Shown: piece after piece, positions 16,587 through 26,051 of the stretch
How positions within the stretch are numbered: the stretch's first letter is position 1
Layout of the letters: each line of letters begins with the position of its first letter
IMG/VR virus record: IMGVR_UViG_3300010158_000168
Location: 1 to 37,625 of that record
Source: a virus
Direction: 5' to 3' (one strand)
DNA length: 37,625 bases
Made by a program: the position numbers and the translations under genes
Notes under the pieces: model-generated
Database searches by the model: none
What the model was told of the DNA's origin: nothing
What the model saw: only the letters and a program-made list of their open reading frames with translations

Positions 16587-17357
16587 TTAATTAAATAAAT
16601 TCCAGTTATAAGGCGAAGCAGTTTCAGCTTGAGCTCCAAATCCCATTCCATTATTTGTAATAGCTGGATTATCTTGTCTCATCATTGGTGCTGATCCAGG
16701 CATTGCAGTTCCACTAACAGTCTGATTAGTACCCATTGTCTGTAAACCAGATACTTGGTTAGGATTAGGCTGAGTAGGGAAAGCTTTTTTACGGTTATCC
16801 CAAAGCAAGCCAAGTTTTTCAACTCCTCCCAGAGCATTAACATTAGCTAGTGCCTTAGCCTTCTCTGCTTGTTGTTTGGCAAGACCAGCACCTGTAGCTT
16901 CTCCTAAACCTATTTCAGCCAAATTGATAGCTGATTGTTTCTGTTCTTTAGCCTGGTCCATATGTAGTTGATATAAGTCTTGAGCCATCTTGTCTCTCTG
17001 ACCAAAGTCAAAATCTGTAGCAGCCTCGTTTGTTCTTCCAACAATACCTTGTAAGTTTCTTACATCTCCCTCGGTTCCAGCTTGAAGTGCTTGCATCTGC
17101 TGTGCAGTACCTTCTCTCATAGCTGCCTGATAAGCCTCTGTTGGAGCAGATATGTTCTGCATAAAATTGGCTCCAGCCTGTCTCTTAGCCTCTTCAATAG
17201 CTTGTTGCTGTTGTCCTTGAAAGTTTCTTGCTGCTGCTGATTGCTCTGATGCTTGAAGTAAGCTAGATCCAATACCTAACCCAATACCTGCTAATTGACC
17301 ATAAGGTACTGTGCTTGTTGCACCTTCTCCTGCGGCTTCTCCTGCTTTTCCACTCAT
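16587..17357 (-). CDS. Predicted internal (ejection) virion protein, 256 aa
   Basis: The N-terminus has a Gly/Ala-rich, membrane-compatible segment (YGQLAGIGLGIGSSLLQASE, residues 19-38). A long Ala/Gln-rich helical region follows (to about residue 190), then a Pro/Gly/Asn/Met-rich disordered tail ending in YNWNLFN. This layout resembles small ejection proteins such as T7 gp14, which help build the channel for DNA entry; that is analogy, not demonstrated homology. Its ATG overlaps the stop of the upstream GNAT-like gene (ATGA), so they are co-translated, and the 568-aa gene follows six bases later. Confidence 0.6.
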   Translation of the reverse strand: MSGKAGEAAGEGATSTVPYGQLAGIGLGIGSSLLQASEQSAAARNFQGQQQQAIEEAKRQAGANFMQNISAPTEAYQAAMREGTAQQMQALQAGTEGDVRNLQGIVGRTNEAATDFDFGQRDKMAQDLYQLHMDQAKEQKQSAINLAEIGLGEATGAGLAKQQAEKAKALANVNALGGVEKLGLLWDNRKKAFPTQPNPNQVSGLQTMGTNQTVSGTAMPGSAPMMRQDNPAITNNGMGFGAQAETASPYNWNLFN

Positions 17358-17743
17358 ATTCTTTTTACGTATTCGTCTCCTAAGGAAACATTATAATTAT
17401 TATCTTTGAATAGCTTTTTTAATGATGGTGTACCACTAAATGTTATCATAACTCTGTAACCATTATACTTCATACAGGTCTCAACCTTATCCAAAAGATA
17501 ATCAAGAGCTCCTGTTCTTTGTTCTTTAGTTGTGTTCTTATTACCAGTAATGAACCCTATCAGACACATATCGCTATCACCTACCGTTACTGGTATAGCA
17601 TAAAGATCTGTATCATCATGGCTCACAACAAATATCCTCTCTGGCAATGAACTATATGCTACAATTGGAAAATTCCAGTCAGACCACCAACTTACAAGCG
17701 TGTCATAGAATGTTTTCTTATTCTCTAGTCTCCATCTTAGCAT
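17354..17743 (-). CDS. GNAT acetyltransferase-like protein in structural block, 129 aa
   Basis: The second half (ALDYLLDKVETCMKYNGYRV, then MITFSGTPSLKKLFKDNNYN) has the helix-strand-helix order of the C-terminal part of GNAT folds, in which a late helix (here PSLKKLFKDNNY) packs beside the acyl-CoA site. The earlier acetyl-CoA loop (R/QxxGxG/A) is only weakly visible as EQRTGALDYLL. Some podoviruses have GNAT-like proteins among internal virion genes, which fits the place before the ejection-like protein. A promoter box ends only four bases before the ATG, so the message may be leaderless. Family assignment is tentative. Confidence 0.45.
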   Translation of the reverse strand: MLRWRLENKKTFYDTLVSWWSDWNFPIVAYSSLPERIFVVSHDDTDLYAIPVTVGDSDMCLIGFITGNKNTTKEQRTGALDYLLDKVETCMKYNGYRVMITFSGTPSLKKLFKDNNYNVSLGDEYVKRI

Positions 17744-17747
17744 CCCA

Positions 17748-17755
17748 CAAAGATA
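17748..17755 (-). promoter_or_regulatory. Bacteroidota-type promoter, -7 box TATCTTTG
   Basis: The minus strand reads ACTATCTTTGTGGG directly before the ATG at 17743. It fits TAnnTTTG exactly. Only four bases separate the box from the start codon, against 13-16 at three other promoters here. Confidence 0.7.
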
Positions 17756-17762
17756 GTAAATT

Positions 17763-18557
17763 TTATGGATAACTTTTAAATAGACTCGCTCCTACACCAA
17801 ACAACTCAACCCTATCCTTATCTCCATTGGTCAGCTCAAAGTTCATATAGTAACCTCTTGCACCATAAGACTCAGCCGTAGCATTCTTAAGATATAGTAT
17901 AAAGTTACCATTTGATGGTACACTTCCGCCAGTGGTGTCAACAGTCATTACGTTATTAACCACGTTTGTGATTCTACCGAGCTTAACGATGGTACCAGAA
18001 TTATTCTTATATGCCGTATCTCCGATGCTTATAATAGTCCCTAAATCAAATGTAAATGTAAGAGTCACAGCTGTTGGAACTGTAGAGTTAACTGTTGTAA
18101 CGCTACCAACACCTTGGCATGATCTAAGTCTTATGCTATTATCTGTATCGTATCTTCTTATAAATGCAAAGTATAGGTTCTCCTTGTTCTGAAACCAGTC
18201 CTTATCTATAAATCCAGACGCAGTGTCTGTGTTAACTGTCAATCCCCATGGATGGTCTGTCTCCATATAGAACGTCTTGAAGTTCTTTATCATGAAAGGA
18301 TCAACATTAAACACACTCTTAACCCTTGACGGAGTGAATGCATTTGGTGAATTGTTTGGAGGTATTACGTTATCAACTTGGTTCCACCACTGCTGATAGA
18401 ACGTATTTCTATTGGTATTCTCGTTGTGTTGGTATAGGTTACCTCCCTTAAAAGAGTATAGGTGAGAGTTCATTCCTATCATCCAGTCTGGATAATAAGA
18501 ATAGAACGAGGTCCATCCTTGGACAAACTTACTATGTGATAGTGTGTAGTTACTCAT
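17763..18557 (-). CDS. Predicted tail structural protein, 264 aa
   Basis: Rich in aromatic residues and beta-strand patterns. The N-terminus (SKFVQGWTSFYSYYPDWMIG, then MNSHLYSFKGGNLYQHNEN) resembles a short domain that recurs in tail and muzzle-type proteins of crAss-like and marine Bacteroidota phages, as I recall it. The C-terminal half looks like a beta-sandwich (TAVTLTFTFDLGTIISIGDT). Its start overlaps the previous gene's stop by one base (TAATG), and it follows the large tail protein and the Cys-rich protein, so it is likely part of the short tail. No enzyme motif seen. Confidence 0.6.
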   Translation of the reverse strand: MSNYTLSHSKFVQGWTSFYSYYPDWMIGMNSHLYSFKGGNLYQHNENTNRNTFYQQWWNQVDNVIPPNNSPNAFTPSRVKSVFNVDPFMIKNFKTFYMETDHPWGLTVNTDTASGFIDKDWFQNKENLYFAFIRRYDTDNSIRLRSCQGVGSVTTVNSTVPTAVTLTFTFDLGTIISIGDTAYKNNSGTIVKLGRITNVVNNVMTVDTTGGSVPSNGNFILYLKNATAESYGARGYYMNFELTNGDKDRVELFGVGASLFKSYP

Positions 18558-19228
18558 TATGGGTTACAATATGTTAGTTCGCTAATTACTCCTATACTAC
18601 TTATTTTTACTCCGTAAAATACATTATTGTAGTTTATCTTGTAATACAAGTCACCTCCATCAAATAAATCTAAAATACTATTAGAATTACAAACTACTAG
18701 ACCATTCTCTAGATAGCTAGAGATTGATTTTTGAATAAATACATATGTAGATGAAGTACAGTCTATATCACATCCAGTTGGTGTTTCAGATGATGAACAA
18801 ATCTCAGACTGAACAAGCTCTGTTGTTATATCACAGCTTGGAGAAGATCCATATTCAGCATGAAAAAACCCAGTATTAATACCATGAACAGATCCATTTT
18901 TAACACACAGCTCTTGATCAGTTAAATCAATTATTGTTACCTGCCCTGGAGGATAACTAGGGTTTGAAGGGAAACTAAATGTATGATCATATCCCCAACA
19001 ATCTGTGTATCCTACAGTGAATGCATTACCTGTTTTTACGCTAATAGAAAGTAACTGCTTACAGTCTATACATGTTGTGCACTGTATATTATTTAATAAT
19101 AATCCGTTTAATTGCTCTCTATAACCAGTTTCAAACTTATAGAATCCGTCTGGTGCCTTAATGGTTAATAACTGATCCGTGTATACTGCCGTTGCAGTTG
19201 AAAATGAGGTTGTGTCTATATAGTACAT
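18557..19228 (-). CDS. Cys-rich predicted tail protein, 223 aa
   Basis: Unrecognised protein with about a dozen cysteines, including IQCTTCIDCKQ (residues 49-59) and TGCDIDCTSS. It is otherwise rich in Thr, Ser and aromatic strands, as in a beta-sandwich tail component. Such a count is unusual for a protein made in the bacterial cytoplasm and could serve metal binding or disulfides after release. No signal peptide. It sits between the large tail protein and the 264-aa tail protein with 1-10 base gaps. Function inferred from position only. Confidence 0.55.
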   Translation of the reverse strand: MYYIDTTSFSTATAVYTDQLLTIKAPDGFYKFETGYREQLNGLLLNNIQCTTCIDCKQLLSISVKTGNAFTVGYTDCWGYDHTFSFPSNPSYPPGQVTIIDLTDQELCVKNGSVHGINTGFFHAEYGSSPSCDITTELVQSEICSSSETPTGCDIDCTSSTYVFIQKSISSYLENGLVVCNSNSILDLFDGGDLYYKINYNNVFYGVKISSIGVISELTYCNP

Positions 19229-19238
19229 AATATTTTAT

Positions 19239-22200
19239 TTAACAGTTACAGCAAACATCAGTTCCACTTATATCGCTATAGCAAAGACTAATCTCTGTTG
19301 AGTTTCTATAATCCCATATCAGATAAACATATCGAAAATGATCTGGGTTATTATATGTAAAGTCAACAGTATATACCCCATTACTAGGATTTGTTACTGG
19401 TGTAACATTTGATGATATATTTATAATATCGTTTATCTGTGACTCTGTATATAAAGTATCTGAAACTAGGTATCTAAATTTACCATTATCGAACACGTAT
19501 GTATCTCCAGATAACTTGCTTGAGAACATGTTTATATCAGATCCTTCTAGCGGAAATGCTCCGTTTGAAGATATCCCTGTCTGTGATGCAAATAATGATA
19601 AACCGTCAGACTCCATCACAATATTGTCTGTTAGTGATCCAGATGTAAACCCTCCAGACACCCAGTTATATGAGTTGTGTATGGTCTTGTTCACATCAGT
19701 ATGGTTATTTAAAACTATTCTAGTTATAGTTACCTCAAAATTATCTGGACATGTTGAAGTGAACGAGTATGAAGCATTAGTCGGCTCTATGGTAACATGA
19801 GCGGAAGTCATATATGGAAGTTCTTTATAAAATGACTCGGTTCCAGATCCAGATATTCTTTCTTTTATAACATCAACTCCATTATAATTAACAGTTAATG
19901 CTGCTGATCCTTCAGAGAAATCATATATAAAGTCAACATTTCCAACAACCTCTCCAAAGTTAACATCATAACTTAATGTTTCATTTGAGTTTGTTTGAGA
20001 AAATATTAATCCACACGGTTGCTCTGTCTGTGTTACAACTACTGGTCTTTCATTACTAGATAGTACAAACTCATCCATGTACGGATCATAAGCCATAAGC
20101 TTCTGTGTTCCAAAGGAGTTCTTGAATAGGTCTCTGAACCAAACCTTCATGTTTATATCAGATATAACCTCCAGCTGGTCATTTGTATATGAGCTTCCAG
20201 TAAGCTTAAGAACTGATGATCTCTTGGCATCGGTCCATGTCATCTCAGATCCCCAAACAGCAAAGCTCTCTGGGTTATGACTTATTCCAAAGTTCTCGAT
20301 TCTAGCTATCTGTGTACCTAAAACCTCTGGTATAGATGTAATAGCACCTCCAGCGGCAGCGTCAGATAATAAGTTCTTTCCTTGAAGAACATAAGATATC
20401 TTATCCTCTTGAAGTGTTAATATATCGGTTGCTCTTGAATACAGCCTTTCTATCGAACCAAAAGACTTCTGAAGGTCCTTATAGTTAGCTAGACCAAGAT
20501 TAAACTCGTTAAGCTTGTTTATATTGCTCTCAGCATTGTAAACACCACTATAGGTGATTGAAGCGTATCTAAGAGTCTGCTTGTATTCTTGTTGTGAAAC
20601 AGCATTAACTCTAGTACCTAAGTATAAAGGGGCACCAGTCAATGAGTCATCTATCTTATAGCTCTCAACTCCGTTACCAAATGTAAAGCAGTTAAAGAAT
20701 CCTAGCGTACATACCGCTGGATCTGTTGCTGTTTGATTATGAGTAACTCCATCAAACGTGCTACCTTGATGTAATCCATTTATAACTTGGAAGTTCTCAC
20801 TTCCCTCATAGAACTTTTCACCATCAGCATCGTTTGGTTCTGTTTCAAAAACTATTAAGTTGTTAGGTTCTTGAATCTCTACTATAATGTCTGATCCAGA
20901 TGAGTGACCACCAGTAGAAGGTGTTCCAGATCCAATACTTAGATAAAACTCTCCGTTAGGTCCATTGAAAAATTGAATCTGATTAAGACCGTCTACAGAT
21001 TGCAAATTTAAAGCAGCTCCATAGTTAACATATGGAATATATGTAGCTATAGGATTATTGAATACAGTATTCATGTTAGGTGGGTATGCACTATCATCAG
21101 ATCCAGAATATGTTCCACTAGTTAAATCTATCTGATCTCCAATGACATATTCATGAAGATTATAATAATCATTTGACGCAGTGAATGTTTTATCATATAC
21201 ATAGTGTCTAGAACCTCCTTGACTACCTGTACCTTCTCTATCACATCTTACCACTATCCTTATTCTGCTTCCAGCTACTATAGGGATTGGCTCAAATACT
21301 CCAACAGTCGATGTATTTTTGTATATATTACAAATACTAACCCTTGGTCTTTGAGTAAAAGGATTACGGTTAGGGCTAGTATATAAAATCTGTCCAATTC
21401 TTTGAGTAAATGTTGCCTCATTATATAATGCATAAAATCCAGACGGCTTAATCTTCATGTATGATCCCTCTGGACTTACACCAGCTAATAAATCACCTCG
21501 TAACTTATATTCAAGACCTAGAACCTTAGCCTTTACTAAACTTGTTACAGGTCCATTAGTATCTGCCTTCACTATAATTAAGTCATTCTCCTTCACCTTA
21601 CTTCTATTATCTCCCTCTAGATAAAACCATGTGGCTGCATTTGAAGGATCTGGATAATAGAGATTGGTATAGACTGTTTGATAGTCTGTCTTAGAAGGCT
21701 TTATAACCCATTTATATCTTGTAGCCCAGTATGGAGGATCAGTTCCAGCTGGAATAGAAGCTCTTAAAAAGTTTTTTGAAATAGAATTTGCTTCTGGTAT
21801 AAATATAGTATTTGTACTACAGACTAATGCAGTAGTGCTTCTATTATACTCATCCATGTAAACAATACCTACCTCATAATCTCTATTGCTGTGTAGACTT
21901 CTTTTGTTTCCAGCCTTATTAAATGAAACTGAAGTATAAACATTCTCAAGATACTCATAAGCAAGTATGGTAGGATCAGCTATATTTCTATAAACAACAG
22001 CTGGTATCTGAATAGTTATAATGTTATTAGTTGTTGGATTTACTAAAAACCCTTCACCTAAATTATTAACACCACTACTGTACTTCTCCCATCCAGCTTG
22101 CACTTGCATAGCACAGTTAAAGTAGTCGGTAACAGAGAAACCATCTGCACAATTAGCCATTCCTAATGATGGGTTAGATGTAATAGCATTTTTAAACTCA

Positions 22201-23555
22201 CTACTAGCTGCTAATGCAGAAACACTAGCATAATCTTGCTGAAGATTAAACAACAAAGAATAACTGAATGTATTTAAAGGTGCCGAACTACTATCATAAC
22301 CACCACCTTGAAAGGATACGTGCTGTAGGTTAAAATTTATAAGTATAGAACTTCCTTCTCTTAATAAAGGATTAGGTCCAAAATTTATAGAATATAATGT
22401 ACGATCTATATTTATAGTTGATCCACTTATATGATATGGAGCAGTTGTTGATTCTGTTACTAAATCCTTATAATCTATATTTTCAGATATTAAGTCTAAG
22501 CTATAGTTGATAGCTATAGGCTTATCATTATCGTTATGGATGTTATAACCATCAACATAGTTACCATACATAATTCTGTTACCCATTGTTGTCTGGGCTT
22601 TAGCTATATGCGGTACATTATCATAAAGCCTTAATAGCTCACTCTCTGGTAGAGTCGTGTATATCTTTTTATTATCAAAAACAACTACTACTGGAGCATT
22701 ATTTCCCCATGATTGTTCTGACTTTACATACTTCTCTACGATGTTAACTATGTTCTCATCAGAGAACTTAAAACATAGGTCAATACCTAAAACATCAGAT
22801 CCACCAGTATTAAAAGTAACTCTAGCAGCATTAAAGATGTTCTCCATCCCAGAATTATCATATGTAGAGAAGTTTAACTTAAACTGCCCTGGCTCGAATG
22901 CTACATCTGTAAACTGAGATAGTGCACTATACTCATTATCCTTGTACTTGTATCTGTAAGCAAATGATATGAATACATTTTCTATAAAGTTCTCTCCACC
23001 AGCCACACTCGTCATTTCAACCTTAGGAGCTTCTAATGGAGGAGCTACAATAACATTAAGATCCTTTGCAGTTATAGAGTCAACACCCATAACTGGAGGA
23101 AGGTATGTCCTTGTAATATTTATCTTTCTTGGAGGGTTTAAGTTATCTGTCCAAAACAGAAACTTATCTATAAGATTAATGCCAGTTATAATGTACTGGC
23201 TGTTAAAGTTTAGCACTGTCTCAGATATAACATGGTACAGCAACACATTCGTATCTGTGTTATAAGAGACAATCATATCGACATTCCCTGGATCTGTTAC
23301 AAACCAAAATATAGTCTCCCTATCTCCAGCCTCATGTGCACCAATACATAGGGCATTAGTGCTTAGCGGAACTCCGTTATACTGTAGTGGGGCTAAGAGT
23401 ATGTTTCCTTTAGTGTTTTCAATAACTCCAACACTATTATCTTCAGTAGATCCAAGTCTTATGTTCATCGCATCGATGTACTCTCCCTCAGGGAGTAATC
23501 TTTGGTCGTAAGACTTATTCATTCTCCCCTTAACAAAACTTACTCTTGAATCCAT
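19239..23555 (-). CDS. Large tail/muzzle-type structural protein, 1438 aa
   Basis: The start (MDSRVSFVKGRMNKSYDQRL, then PEGEYIDAMNIRLGSTEDNS) is typical of the large tail or 'stabilisation' proteins of Bacteroidota and marine podoviruses: a VKGRMNKS motif, then an EYIDAMNI stretch and an NSVGVIENTKGN turn. The rest is long beta-rich sequence. In crAss-like phages a protein in this position forms the muzzle at the tail tip; equating the two is inference from size and order. It ends in the unusual sequence SGTDVCCNC. It lies directly after the two ring-like genes and before the Cys-rich gene. No enzymatic motif recognised. Confidence 0.75.
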   Translation of the reverse strand: MDSRVSFVKGRMNKSYDQRLLPEGEYIDAMNIRLGSTEDNSVGVIENTKGNILLAPLQYNGVPLSTNALCIGAHEAGDRETIFWFVTDPGNVDMIVSYNTDTNVLLYHVISETVLNFNSQYIITGINLIDKFLFWTDNLNPPRKINITRTYLPPVMGVDSITAKDLNVIVAPPLEAPKVEMTSVAGGENFIENVFISFAYRYKYKDNEYSALSQFTDVAFEPGQFKLNFSTYDNSGMENIFNAARVTFNTGGSDVLGIDLCFKFSDENIVNIVEKYVKSEQSWGNNAPVVVVFDNKKIYTTLPESELLRLYDNVPHIAKAQTTMGNRIMYGNYVDGYNIHNDNDKPIAINYSLDLISENIDYKDLVTESTTAPYHISGSTINIDRTLYSINFGPNPLLREGSSILINFNLQHVSFQGGGYDSSSAPLNTFSYSLLFNLQQDYASVSALAASSEFKNAITSNPSLGMANCADGFSVTDYFNCAMQVQAGWEKYSSGVNNLGEGFLVNPTTNNIITIQIPAVVYRNIADPTILAYEYLENVYTSVSFNKAGNKRSLHSNRDYEVGIVYMDEYNRSTTALVCSTNTIFIPEANSISKNFLRASIPAGTDPPYWATRYKWVIKPSKTDYQTVYTNLYYPDPSNAATWFYLEGDNRSKVKENDLIIVKADTNGPVTSLVKAKVLGLEYKLRGDLLAGVSPEGSYMKIKPSGFYALYNEATFTQRIGQILYTSPNRNPFTQRPRVSICNIYKNTSTVGVFEPIPIVAGSRIRIVVRCDREGTGSQGGSRHYVYDKTFTASNDYYNLHEYVIGDQIDLTSGTYSGSDDSAYPPNMNTVFNNPIATYIPYVNYGAALNLQSVDGLNQIQFFNGPNGEFYLSIGSGTPSTGGHSSGSDIIVEIQEPNNLIVFETEPNDADGEKFYEGSENFQVINGLHQGSTFDGVTHNQTATDPAVCTLGFFNCFTFGNGVESYKIDDSLTGAPLYLGTRVNAVSQQEYKQTLRYASITYSGVYNAESNINKLNEFNLGLANYKDLQKSFGSIERLYSRATDILTLQEDKISYVLQGKNLLSDAAAGGAITSIPEVLGTQIARIENFGISHNPESFAVWGSEMTWTDAKRSSVLKLTGSSYTNDQLEVISDINMKVWFRDLFKNSFGTQKLMAYDPYMDEFVLSSNERPVVVTQTEQPCGLIFSQTNSNETLSYDVNFGEVVGNVDFIYDFSEGSAALTVNYNGVDVIKERISGSGTESFYKELPYMTSAHVTIEPTNASYSFTSTCPDNFEVTITRIVLNNHTDVNKTIHNSYNWVSGGFTSGSLTDNIVMESDGLSLFASQTGISSNGAFPLEGSDINMFSSKLSGDTYVFDNGKFRYLVSDTLYTESQINDIINISSNVTPVTNPSNGVYTVDFTYNNPDHFRYVYLIWDYRNSTEISLCYSDISGTDVCCNC

Positions 23556-23558
23556 AAA

Positions 23559-24476
23559 TTACTTAATCATTTTATCTTTACCTCTCAAGTTCATCAATAA
23601 TCTTCCTGGATGTAAATTACTAAGTCTAATTTTTGCGTTTCTTAATAACGCAGTCTTTTCTTTTTTAGCTCTAGCCACAACATATTCTTGAACACCGAAC
23701 TTGTTGTTTAGTATAGCCCATTTTATATAGGAGTAAATAAAATCCTCTGCAAGCTTATTAATCTTAACCTCTGAGTCATCTCCGTTCTCCATACCATCAG
23801 ATATGTACTCTAAAATACATAACTCTCCACCCATGTTTGAACTGAAGTTTATAACTCCGTTAGCCTTGTCTATTTTATATGTAGGGTTTACATTTGCTGT
23901 CTCTGTGTTAAGACCATAACGCTTACCTATAGGGTACTGAAAATACCATATATTATCTAGATTATAACCTTCCTTTCCAGCATATAATCCAGATCCTAGA
24001 TAGATACTTGTACCCTCCTTGAATATTCTATCATAGTCAAGCAAAGACATTCCCTCTAAAACATTACCATCTTGGTCAAATAATACATTACAATCATTAT
24101 CTTGTAGATATGATGTGCTGCTCATTGCTTGAATATTTTCAGATAATGGTCTAAGAACACCATCCTTGTATAGAGACATCCTTGCATAGTTAACATAGTC
24201 TGGGGGAAGTATAAACTTAAGATCATCACAAACGCTTATCTCAAGAATCTTAATCTCCTTCAATGCATCATAGTTAATCTCTTGTATGCCACGCTTCGCA
24301 TGAAATAAGACATTATACTTCTCTACATTATTGATTAGTTTGTCATTACCAACATACATAAGTATGAAGTTGTTTACAATATCATTCAATGATACGTACT
24401 GGTATGATCCCCAGTTCTCATTATTTGGAACAGTATCGCTATTGTTGTAGTATTGGTAACCAGTTAAGTATGCCAT
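23559..24476 (-). CDS. Head-tail ring or tail tubular-like protein, 305 aa
   Basis: The segment EKYNVLFHAKRGIQEINYDA at about residues 52-71, then LKEIKILEISVCDDLKFILP and PDYVNYARMS, is the characteristic helix-strand pattern of the ring or tail-tubular proteins of crAss-like and related podoviruses. The C-terminal third is helical and basic (AKKEKTALLRNAKIRLSNLH). Such proteins form rings between portal and tail. It lies between the 230-aa ring-like gene (one base away) and the 1438-aa tail protein, as expected. I would not assign a specific ring number. Confidence 0.7.
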   Translation of the reverse strand: MAYLTGYQYYNNSDTVPNNENWGSYQYVSLNDIVNNFILMYVGNDKLINNVEKYNVLFHAKRGIQEINYDALKEIKILEISVCDDLKFILPPDYVNYARMSLYKDGVLRPLSENIQAMSSTSYLQDNDCNVLFDQDGNVLEGMSLLDYDRIFKEGTSIYLGSGLYAGKEGYNLDNIWYFQYPIGKRYGLNTETANVNPTYKIDKANGVINFSSNMGGELCILEYISDGMENGDDSEVKINKLAEDFIYSYIKWAILNNKFGVQEYVVARAKKEKTALLRNAKIRLSNLHPGRLLMNLRGKDKMIK

Positions 24477-24477
24477 A

Positions 24478-25170
24478 TTATCCTTCTAATTGTTGTTCTT
24501 TACCTTCTAATGCTGCACCAAGGTTTACAACCTCTGGCTCTCTGATTGACATTCCTGCATATTCTAATATCTTATTAACCAATGAAGGCTCATCTTGTAA
24601 TGGTAACTCAAAGTCTTGGTAGTCACCATTAGACTGATCAAAAACAGGCTCTCCAGCAACAATATTAACATAGGTCCATTTAGGATCCTTAGGTAGCCTT
24701 AGATACTGAGATGAAACACCAGTTGTAATTGTGGTAGGATAAACTGTAATAGTCTGTCCATTAAGTACATATGCTGGATTATATATGTTAGGAGCCGTTA
24801 GGTTTGAACTTAAAAGATATAGAATCTTTTCTCCAGAAACCTTTCCAACCTCCTTATTATTATATCTTATCGTGTTTAAATAGTAATAATCAGCTGGCAT
24901 TGTAAAGTCAGAGTTTGTAGTATGTGCCAAGTTAGCAATCTTAGAGAACTTATCTATTATAAGATCTAACTTCTTAACTATATCTGCATAACCGCTATTA
25001 GATGTTCTTGAGTTTTGTTTAGTAACCCATAGATTATACTTAAAAATATAATCCTCAAACAAATCAAGTTGAGCTTGCTTTGCATATAAATTAAAATCTT
25101 CGGGTGTAATATACCCAAAGTTATTTTTGTTAGCAACAGCCATTACGGTGCTTCTTACTGAATTTATCAT
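24478..25170 (-). CDS. Head-tail connector ring protein, 230 aa
   Basis: The N-terminal helical part (YITPEDFNLYAKQAQLDLFE, residues 20-39) and the following long helix, then a beta-rich middle (DFTMPADYYYLNTIRYN, YVLNGQTITVYPTTI), match the layout of connector or ring proteins near the portal in crAss-like phages. The C-terminus ends with a helix after ILEYAGMSIREPEV. The gene has its own promoter box 15 bases upstream and begins the tail operon after a strong terminator. Function inferred from sequence pattern plus gene order. Confidence 0.7.
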   Translation of the reverse strand: MINSVRSTVMAVANKNNFGYITPEDFNLYAKQAQLDLFEDYIFKYNLWVTKQNSRTSNSGYADIVKKLDLIIDKFSKIANLAHTTNSDFTMPADYYYLNTIRYNNKEVGKVSGEKILYLLSSNLTAPNIYNPAYVLNGQTITVYPTTITTGVSSQYLRLPKDPKWTYVNIVAGEPVFDQSNGDYQDFELPLQDEPSLVNKILEYAGMSIREPEVVNLGAALEGKEQQLEG

Positions 25171-25185
25171 CTATAAAACTTTTTA

Positions 25186-25193
25186 CAAAGATA
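25186..25193 (-). promoter_or_regulatory. Bacteroidota-type promoter, -7 box TATCTTTG
   Basis: The minus strand reads GCTATCTTTGTAAAAAG, with the box 15 bases before the ATG at 25170. It directly follows the T-run of the terminator at 25194-25227. Confidence 0.75.
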
Positions 25194-25227
25194 GCAAAAA
25201 AAAAGCACTCCGATTAAAGAGTGCTTT
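25194..25227 (-). terminator. Rho-independent terminator after the 248-aa gene
   Basis: On the minus strand AAAGCACTC pairs with GAGTGCTTT (9 bp, loop TTTAATCG), followed by a further run of T. It lies five bases beyond the stop of the gene at 25233-25979, and the next promoter box follows at once. Confidence 0.9.
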
Positions 25228-25232
25228 GTAGT

Positions 25233-25979
25233 TTACATCTTGTTCTCAAGTAACCTTAAGACTTCAAGACCTTCATCGCTCTGCATAAACGATGATACTA
25301 TGTATATATAATCCTCACCATAAGGAACCGTCAATAGTTTCTTTTTGTTCTGTGGAAGATTAAAATAAACGTCCTTGTTTTTGTTTCTTAATGATAACAA
25401 ACCTGATTCAAAGAATTTAACACATTTGTTCTGTAGCTCAAGCATTGGATCGTTAAGCATCTCTAAGAAGCTCTTAGGGCTATTCTTAGCATAAACCATC
25501 ACATCTCGTTTCAACTCAACGGTGGTCATCTTATCAATCTTAGCTCCAAGTAATACCCTAGCAACTGCCTCAAGCATTTCTAATGGTAAATCTCTAGCTG
25601 CAAGCTGAGCATCTAATGAATAGTTTAAAACATCCATATCGTTGAATGCATCCTTCTCTGTATTAACCTCCTCAAATGTAGATCCAAACTCTGGATGAAT
25701 CTCTAAGAATTTCTGTAATACTGGGTTTGTTCTTGGTACATGTAGTGCACCATCAATAAATGTAATTGGTTCTAAAATAGCATTACCATCCTGCTCATCC
25801 TCGAAAGGAGTCTGTTGGTTTCTTGCATATCTTAAGGCTCTGTTTTGTTTTTTATCCTCGTCAAAATAGTATAGAGGAGATCTGTTTGAATTGCGTGAAG
25901 CAATCATGTAGCTAAGTGGAGCTACTCCGTTTTTTAAAATGTAGGTCTTATCCACTAATGGAGATTCTGTTTTTTTCAT
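25233..25979 (-). CDS. Predicted virion-associated protein next to capsid gene, 248 aa
   Basis: I do not recognise a named family, but proteins starting with a Lys-rich, unstructured N-terminus and a segment like RALRYARNQQTPFEDEQDGN recur beside capsid genes of Bacteroidota phages, as I recall. The middle is helical (LEMLEAVARVLLGAKIDKMT) and the end contains a helix EGLEVLRLLENKM. It is isolated between two strong terminators, one after the capsid gene and one after its own stop, so its expression may differ from both neighbours. No TAnnTTTG box is visible in front of it. Head completion or decoration is a guess. Confidence 0.6.
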   Translation of the reverse strand: MKKTESPLVDKTYILKNGVAPLSYMIASRNSNRSPLYYFDEDKKQNRALRYARNQQTPFEDEQDGNAILEPITFIDGALHVPRTNPVLQKFLEIHPEFGSTFEEVNTEKDAFNDMDVLNYSLDAQLAARDLPLEMLEAVARVLLGAKIDKMTTVELKRDVMVYAKNSPKSFLEMLNDPMLELQNKCVKFFESGLLSLRNKNKDVYFNLPQNKKKLLTVPYGEDYIYIVSSFMQSDEGLEVLRLLENKM

Positions 25980-26002
25980 TTGATATAATTTTAATTTATT
26001 AA

Positions 26003-26032
26003 AAAATAACAGAGGGACATTGGTGTCCCCCT
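26003..26032 (-). terminator. Rho-independent terminator after the major capsid gene
   Basis: On the minus strand AGGGGGACA pairs with TGTCCCTCT (9 bp with one G-T pair, loop CCAA), followed by GTTATTTTTT. It lies 19 bases past the capsid stop. Confidence 0.88.
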
Positions 26033-26051
26033 GTCATATTATTATTAATTC

